From: JBHOQS01 sp042408875
Lineage (GTDB): Bacteria; Chloroflexota; UBA11872; JBHOQS01
Length of the DNA: 64,000 nt
Direction: 5' to 3'
Assembly (NCBI GenBank): GCA_042408875.1
Contig: JBHOQS010000001.1
Location: forward strand, 1 to 64,000
Shown here: piece after piece, positions 61,195 through 64,000 of the stretch
Numbering within the stretch: position 1 is the first letter of the stretch
How the letters are laid out: every line of letters begins with the position of its first letter
Position numbers and translations under genes: made by a program
The notes under the pieces: model-generated
The model's database searches: none
The model's input: only the letters and a program-made list of their open reading frames with translations
Told to the model about the DNA's origin: nothing

Positions 61195-62862
61195 TCATCC
61201 GGCGCAGCAGGAGAGCCTGGCCACGTCCTTGCCGAAGGTCTGGGCTGCCAGCTTTAAGCCCTCGGCCATGGTCAGGTACGGCGCAAAGGTGCTCGTCATA
61301 TCTTGCACGGTTAATCCGCACTTCAGCGCCAGGGTCGCCGCATAGATCACCTCGCCGGCGTTCTCTGCGACCACGTGCACGCCCAGCAGCTTGTCTGTAC
61401 GAGCATCGGCCACAAGCTTGAAGATCCCGTGCGTCTCGCGGTTGACCAGGGCGCGCGGCACGACATCCAGCGGCAGAAGCGAGACGCTCACCTCGTAACC
61501 CTGCTCCCGTGCCTGCGCTTCCGTGAGGCCGGCCGCAGCAACCTGCGGACTGGTGAACGTCACGCGCGGCAGCGCAGTGAGGTCGATCCGCCGCCCGGCG
61601 CCTGTGAGGCTGTTCTCGGCCGCCAGGGTGCCCTCGTACGCGGCAACGTAGACGAACTGCGGTGCCGAGGTAACATCCCCGGCTGCCCATACGCGCGGGT
61701 TCGTTGTGTGCAACGTTTCGTCCACGACTACCGCGCCGCGCCGATCGGTGGCGATCCCGGCCCGATCAAGGCCCAGCCCGGCTGTGTTCGGCCGGCGCCC
61801 CGTGGCGACCAGGATGTGGGTCACTTCCCACCGGCGGGTCTGGCCCTCAACGGTGGCCTGCACCACCTTGCGGCCATCCGGCTGAACAGCTACCCGCGTG
61901 ATCTGGGCGGCCGGAACGATCTCCATGCCCTCACGTGCCAGCGCCTCGGTCAGCGCCTGACTGACCTCGGGCTCCTCAAACGGGGCGATGCGTGGCAGAA
62001 GTTCGAGCAAGACGACCCGGCTGCCCAGGTGGCGGAAGTACTGGCCGAGCTCCAGGCCGATCGCGTTGGCGCCGATCACCGCCAGCGACTCGGGCACCTC
62101 TTCGAGTTCCAGCGCGGAGGTGCTGGTCAGATAGCTGGCCTCGGCCAAGCCAGGGATAGGCGGTGGGGCCGGTGCTGCGCCGGTGGCGATCAGGTATGCG
62201 CCGGCAGTTAGCACAGTGCCGTTCACGCGCAGCGTGCCGGCATCCTCAAAGGCCGCCACACCGTGCAGCACGTCCCACCCGTAGTACGCCACCAGGTCCT
62301 CGTACTTTTCCTTGCGCAGGCTCGCCACCAGCTCCCGCTTCTGCGCCACCAGCGTGCGCAGGTCAACCGGCCCTGCCCAGGTGGGGATGCCGGCGAAGCC
62401 ATGGTGCTGCGCCTGCCAGTAGAGCTCCGCCGCACGCAGCAGAAATTTGGAGGGCACGCAGCCGACATTGACACACGTGCCACCCAGCGTGCCTTGCTCT
62501 ACCATCACCACGCGCGCTCCAAGCTCACGAGCCTTGATCGCTGCAGCAAATGCAGCTGCTCCTGAACCGATGATCGCCAGATCGTAGCGCGCCGATGGGG
62601 CGGCGCGCTCCTGCGGCGGTGCAGTCGCCGGGTGCGGTGTCAGCACCTCAACCGCGCCGGGCTCGTAACCTGCCTGTGTCACCGCCTGGGCCAGAGGCTC
62701 CAACGCCACGCCTTCGGGCAGCGTAAAGAGCGCCTCACCGCGGCGCCAATCCGCACGGACCTCCTGCGCCCCGGCCGATTCAAGCGCCCGGGCCACATGG
62801 CGCTCGCAACTCTCACAGGTCATGCCACCGACCCGCATGCGCATCTGCCGGATGTTTATCAT
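61195..62862 (-). CDS. merA: Mercuric reductase MerA with N-terminal HMA domain
   Basis: ATG 62862 follows GGGAGAG; the upstream frame lacks conservation. The 555-residue enzyme reduces Hg(II) to Hg(0) with NADPH. An HMA domain at residues 1-70 has 'GGMTCESCERHV' (Cys16, Cys19). The reductase core has FAD site 'YDLAIIGSGAAAFAAAIKARELGA', redox cysteines Cys130 and Cys135 ('GGTCVNVGCVPSKF'), NAD site 'AVIGANAIGLELGQYFRHLG' and the terminal 'LSCCAG' pair near 552. It is the first mer gene of the leftward cluster. The 5' region contains two copies of CTCCCATAAT. Confidence 0.95.
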   Translation of the reverse strand: MINIRQMRMRVGGMTCESCERHVARALESAGAQEVRADWRRGEALFTLPEGVALEPLAQAVTQAGYEPGAVEVLTPHPATAPPQERAAPSARYDLAIIGSGAAAFAAAIKARELGARVVMVEQGTLGGTCVNVGCVPSKFLLRAAELYWQAQHHGFAGIPTWAGPVDLRTLVAQKRELVASLRKEKYEDLVAYYGWDVLHGVAAFEDAGTLRVNGTVLTAGAYLIATGAAPAPPPIPGLAEASYLTSTSALELEEVPESLAVIGANAIGLELGQYFRHLGSRVVLLELLPRIAPFEEPEVSQALTEALAREGMEIVPAAQITRVAVQPDGRKVVQATVEGQTRRWEVTHILVATGRRPNTAGLGLDRAGIATDRRGAVVVDETLHTTNPRVWAAGDVTSAPQFVYVAAYEGTLAAENSLTGAGRRIDLTALPRVTFTSPQVAAAGLTEAQAREQGYEVSVSLLPLDVVPRALVNRETHGIFKLVADARTDKLLGVHVVAENAGEVIYAATLALKCGLTVQDMTSTFAPYLTMAEGLKLAAQTFGKDVARLSCCAG

Positions 62863-62870
62863 TGTGCTCT

Positions 62871-62890
62871 CTCCCATAATCTCCCATAAT
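62871..62890 (-). repeat. Two tandem 10-bp repeats upstream of merA
   Basis: CTCCCATAAT occurs at 62871-62880 and 62881-62890 (minus strand ATTATGGGAG twice), ending 8 bp before the merA ATG. It duplicates the GGGAG used as the merA ribosome binding site. It may be a regulator site or simple duplication. No MerR gene or canonical mer operator was seen. Confidence 0.4.
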
Positions 62891-62949
62891 CTCCACACAC
62901 TCCTCTCTGCACGTCTCACTACTGGCGGCTGTGGCGCCCCACCAGACAC

Positions 62950-64000
62950 TTAGCTCCGCGCGCCGCCCGCTACCGCGGGCGCATTCGCCGGCACCTGCCA
63001 CGCCCACAGACGATCAGCCAGCACGCTGTTCCCCGCCGCCGAGCCTGCGACTACGACCCAGTCTCCAGCAAAAGTAACCGCCTGGCCGGGCACGTCGAGG
63101 TCTCGAGCCCAGAGCACATCCCCACTCGGCCAACGCAGCACCTGTAGCCGTCTGCCCTGCAGGATTGCCACCCGATCGCCTTGCACGCTGGCCGCCAGGC
63201 TGACCAACCCACCGGCCGGATCCGCCGGGATAATTACCGGTGCCCCGCTGGCTGGCACGATCGCTCCAGCGCCGGCAACCCAGGTGCTTGTCACCACGGC
63301 CAGGGTGCCGTTCGGTGTCACCGTGACCTCGGGGAGGCGAGCACCGGGGATGATCGCTTCAGCCAGTGGAGCAGGTTGCCCCTGGGCATACAGGGACAGC
63401 CGTGCCTCACCGCCAGGAGGCATGCTCACGACCGCATACCGCTCGCCGGTCGCATCGATCCCGACAGAGATCCATGAAGGCCGGGACAGCAGCGCGCGAT
63501 GCTCAAGCGTGCGCGGCTCGCCGGCAGCCCAGGCGGCTAGGCGCACCTCGTTCGGCGTTGCGATGACAATCACCCGGCCATCGCGGCTCAGCGCCGCGGC
63601 GACCTCCGGCTGCTTCGTATTCAGCGTCCAGGCCAGGCCGGTACGCTCGCGCTCCAGGCCCAGTACCCGTCCTTCCGAGGTCGTTACCACCGCGCGCTGC
63701 CCATCGGCGCTGAGTGCCCCGCCCAGAGCCGCCTCCCCCTCTGCCAGCACTGCCTCGCGCCGCACCACGCGACCCTCGCTATCCAGCAGGTAGATGGCGT
63801 CGCTTCCCACCAGGATGGTGCTGCCGTCCGGCGTAGCCACCAGGACCGGGAACGCGCAGCAGGAGGGGTTCGGCGAGCTCGTAGTCCAGACGACACTGCG
63901 AGATACCAGGTCCAGCCGGCTGGCGAAGATGGCGACGTTGCCCGCATCGTCCACCGGCAGATCCAGGGCGAAGGTCAGGGCACGGGCAACCTCAGTCGGC
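62950..64000 (-). CDS. Beta-propeller protein, 5' end outside window
   Basis: The reverse-strand frame stops at 62950 and stays open to the right edge (350 codons). GTG 63954 is internal, because 'EVARALTFALDLPVDDAGNVAIF' continues in frame upstream. Repeated blades such as 'VLVATPDGSTILVGSDAIYLLDSEGRVV', 'GALSADGQRAVVTTSEGRVLGLE', 'EVTVTPNGTLAVVTSTW' and 'LVSLAASVQGDRVAILQGRRLQVLRWPSGDVLW' give a WD40/PQQ-like propeller. Alternating small and hydrophobic residues suggest a secreted or periplasmic protein. Function unknown; its proximity to the mer cluster may be chance. Confidence 0.72.
   Translation of the reverse strand, partial: PTEVARALTFALDLPVDDAGNVAIFASRLDLVSRSVVWTTSSPNPSCCAFPVLVATPDGSTILVGSDAIYLLDSEGRVVRREAVLAEGEAALGGALSADGQRAVVTTSEGRVLGLERERTGLAWTLNTKQPEVAAALSRDGRVIVIATPNEVRLAAWAAGEPRTLEHRALLSRPSWISVGIDATGERYAVVSMPPGGEARLSLYAQGQPAPLAEAIIPGARLPEVTVTPNGTLAVVTSTWVAGAGAIVPASGAPVIIPADPAGGLVSLAASVQGDRVAILQGRRLQVLRWPSGDVLWARDLDVPGQAVTFAGDWVVVAGSAAGNSVLADRLWAWQVPANAPAVAGGARS

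Overview
The window is high-GC bacterial DNA with dense, short-spaced genes on both strands. Most starts are preceded by AGGAGG-like ribosome binding sites. Several traits point to Chloroflexota: secreted proteins carrying an 'FG(F/Y)P(I/V)S' module, a coiled-coil protein built from 14-residue 'LAEAQRRTDER' units, an F420/PPOX-type small oxidoreductase, a YjfB-like motility peptide and a Tm-1-type gene pair. This assignment is inference from gene content; no rRNA or tRNA gene was found.

Layout. 1-1428 (-): secreted protein running off the left edge. 1766-5527 (+): bifunctional proline catabolic enzyme. 5618-9205 (+): a DinB gene broken by an in-frame stop, an alpha/beta hydrolase and a hydantoinase A subunit. 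9209-14612 (-): a five-gene cluster of cupin, Tm-1-like ATP-binding protein, PEP-hydrolase-like TIM barrel, second cupin and large glycosidase; this is the best candidate for an undescribed pathway. 14820-16995: cupredoxin lipoprotein and two small membrane proteins, divergent from a SufR-like iron-sulfur regulator. 17561-21346: HAD phosphatase, CoA-binding protein, GH43-like propeller, peroxiredoxin-like protein, DUF488 and PPOX. 21412-28350 (-): malate synthase, MBL-rhodanese persulfide enzyme, Gfo/Idh oxidoreductase, sugar isomerase, 6-phosphogluconate dehydrogenase. 28514-31290 (+): MFS exporter and amidase. 31471-34056 (-): NTF2-like protein, HtrA protease and epimerase.

34113-34892 (-) holds a clear cyclic-di-AMP (ydaO-type) riboswitch with a terminator hairpin ahead of a small TPR protein. 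36244-42041: class-III aminotransferase, M23 peptidase, GT39-like membrane glycosyltransferase and APH kinase. 42160-46747 (+): thiL (apparently without a canonical start codon) followed by tsaE, tsaB, rimI and tsaD, the t6A tRNA-modification set. 46815-57877: PPC-domain protein, coiled-coil repeat protein, two solute-binding lipoproteins without permeases, a diacylglycerol-kinase-like enzyme, ferredoxin-NADP reductase, YjfB-like peptide, hydroxyacid dehydrogenase and a streptogramin-lyase-like lipoprotein.

57953-62862 (-) is a mercury-resistance locus: MerA with fused HMA domain, a CC membrane protein, an HMA-like protein, MerB, a stand-alone HMA protein and a second MerA-like reductase. No MerR was found. 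The window closes with a beta-propeller protein cut by the right edge.

Intergenic regions carry several short direct repeats at about 10-11 bp spacing and several perfect palindromes, which are the best regulatory candidates.
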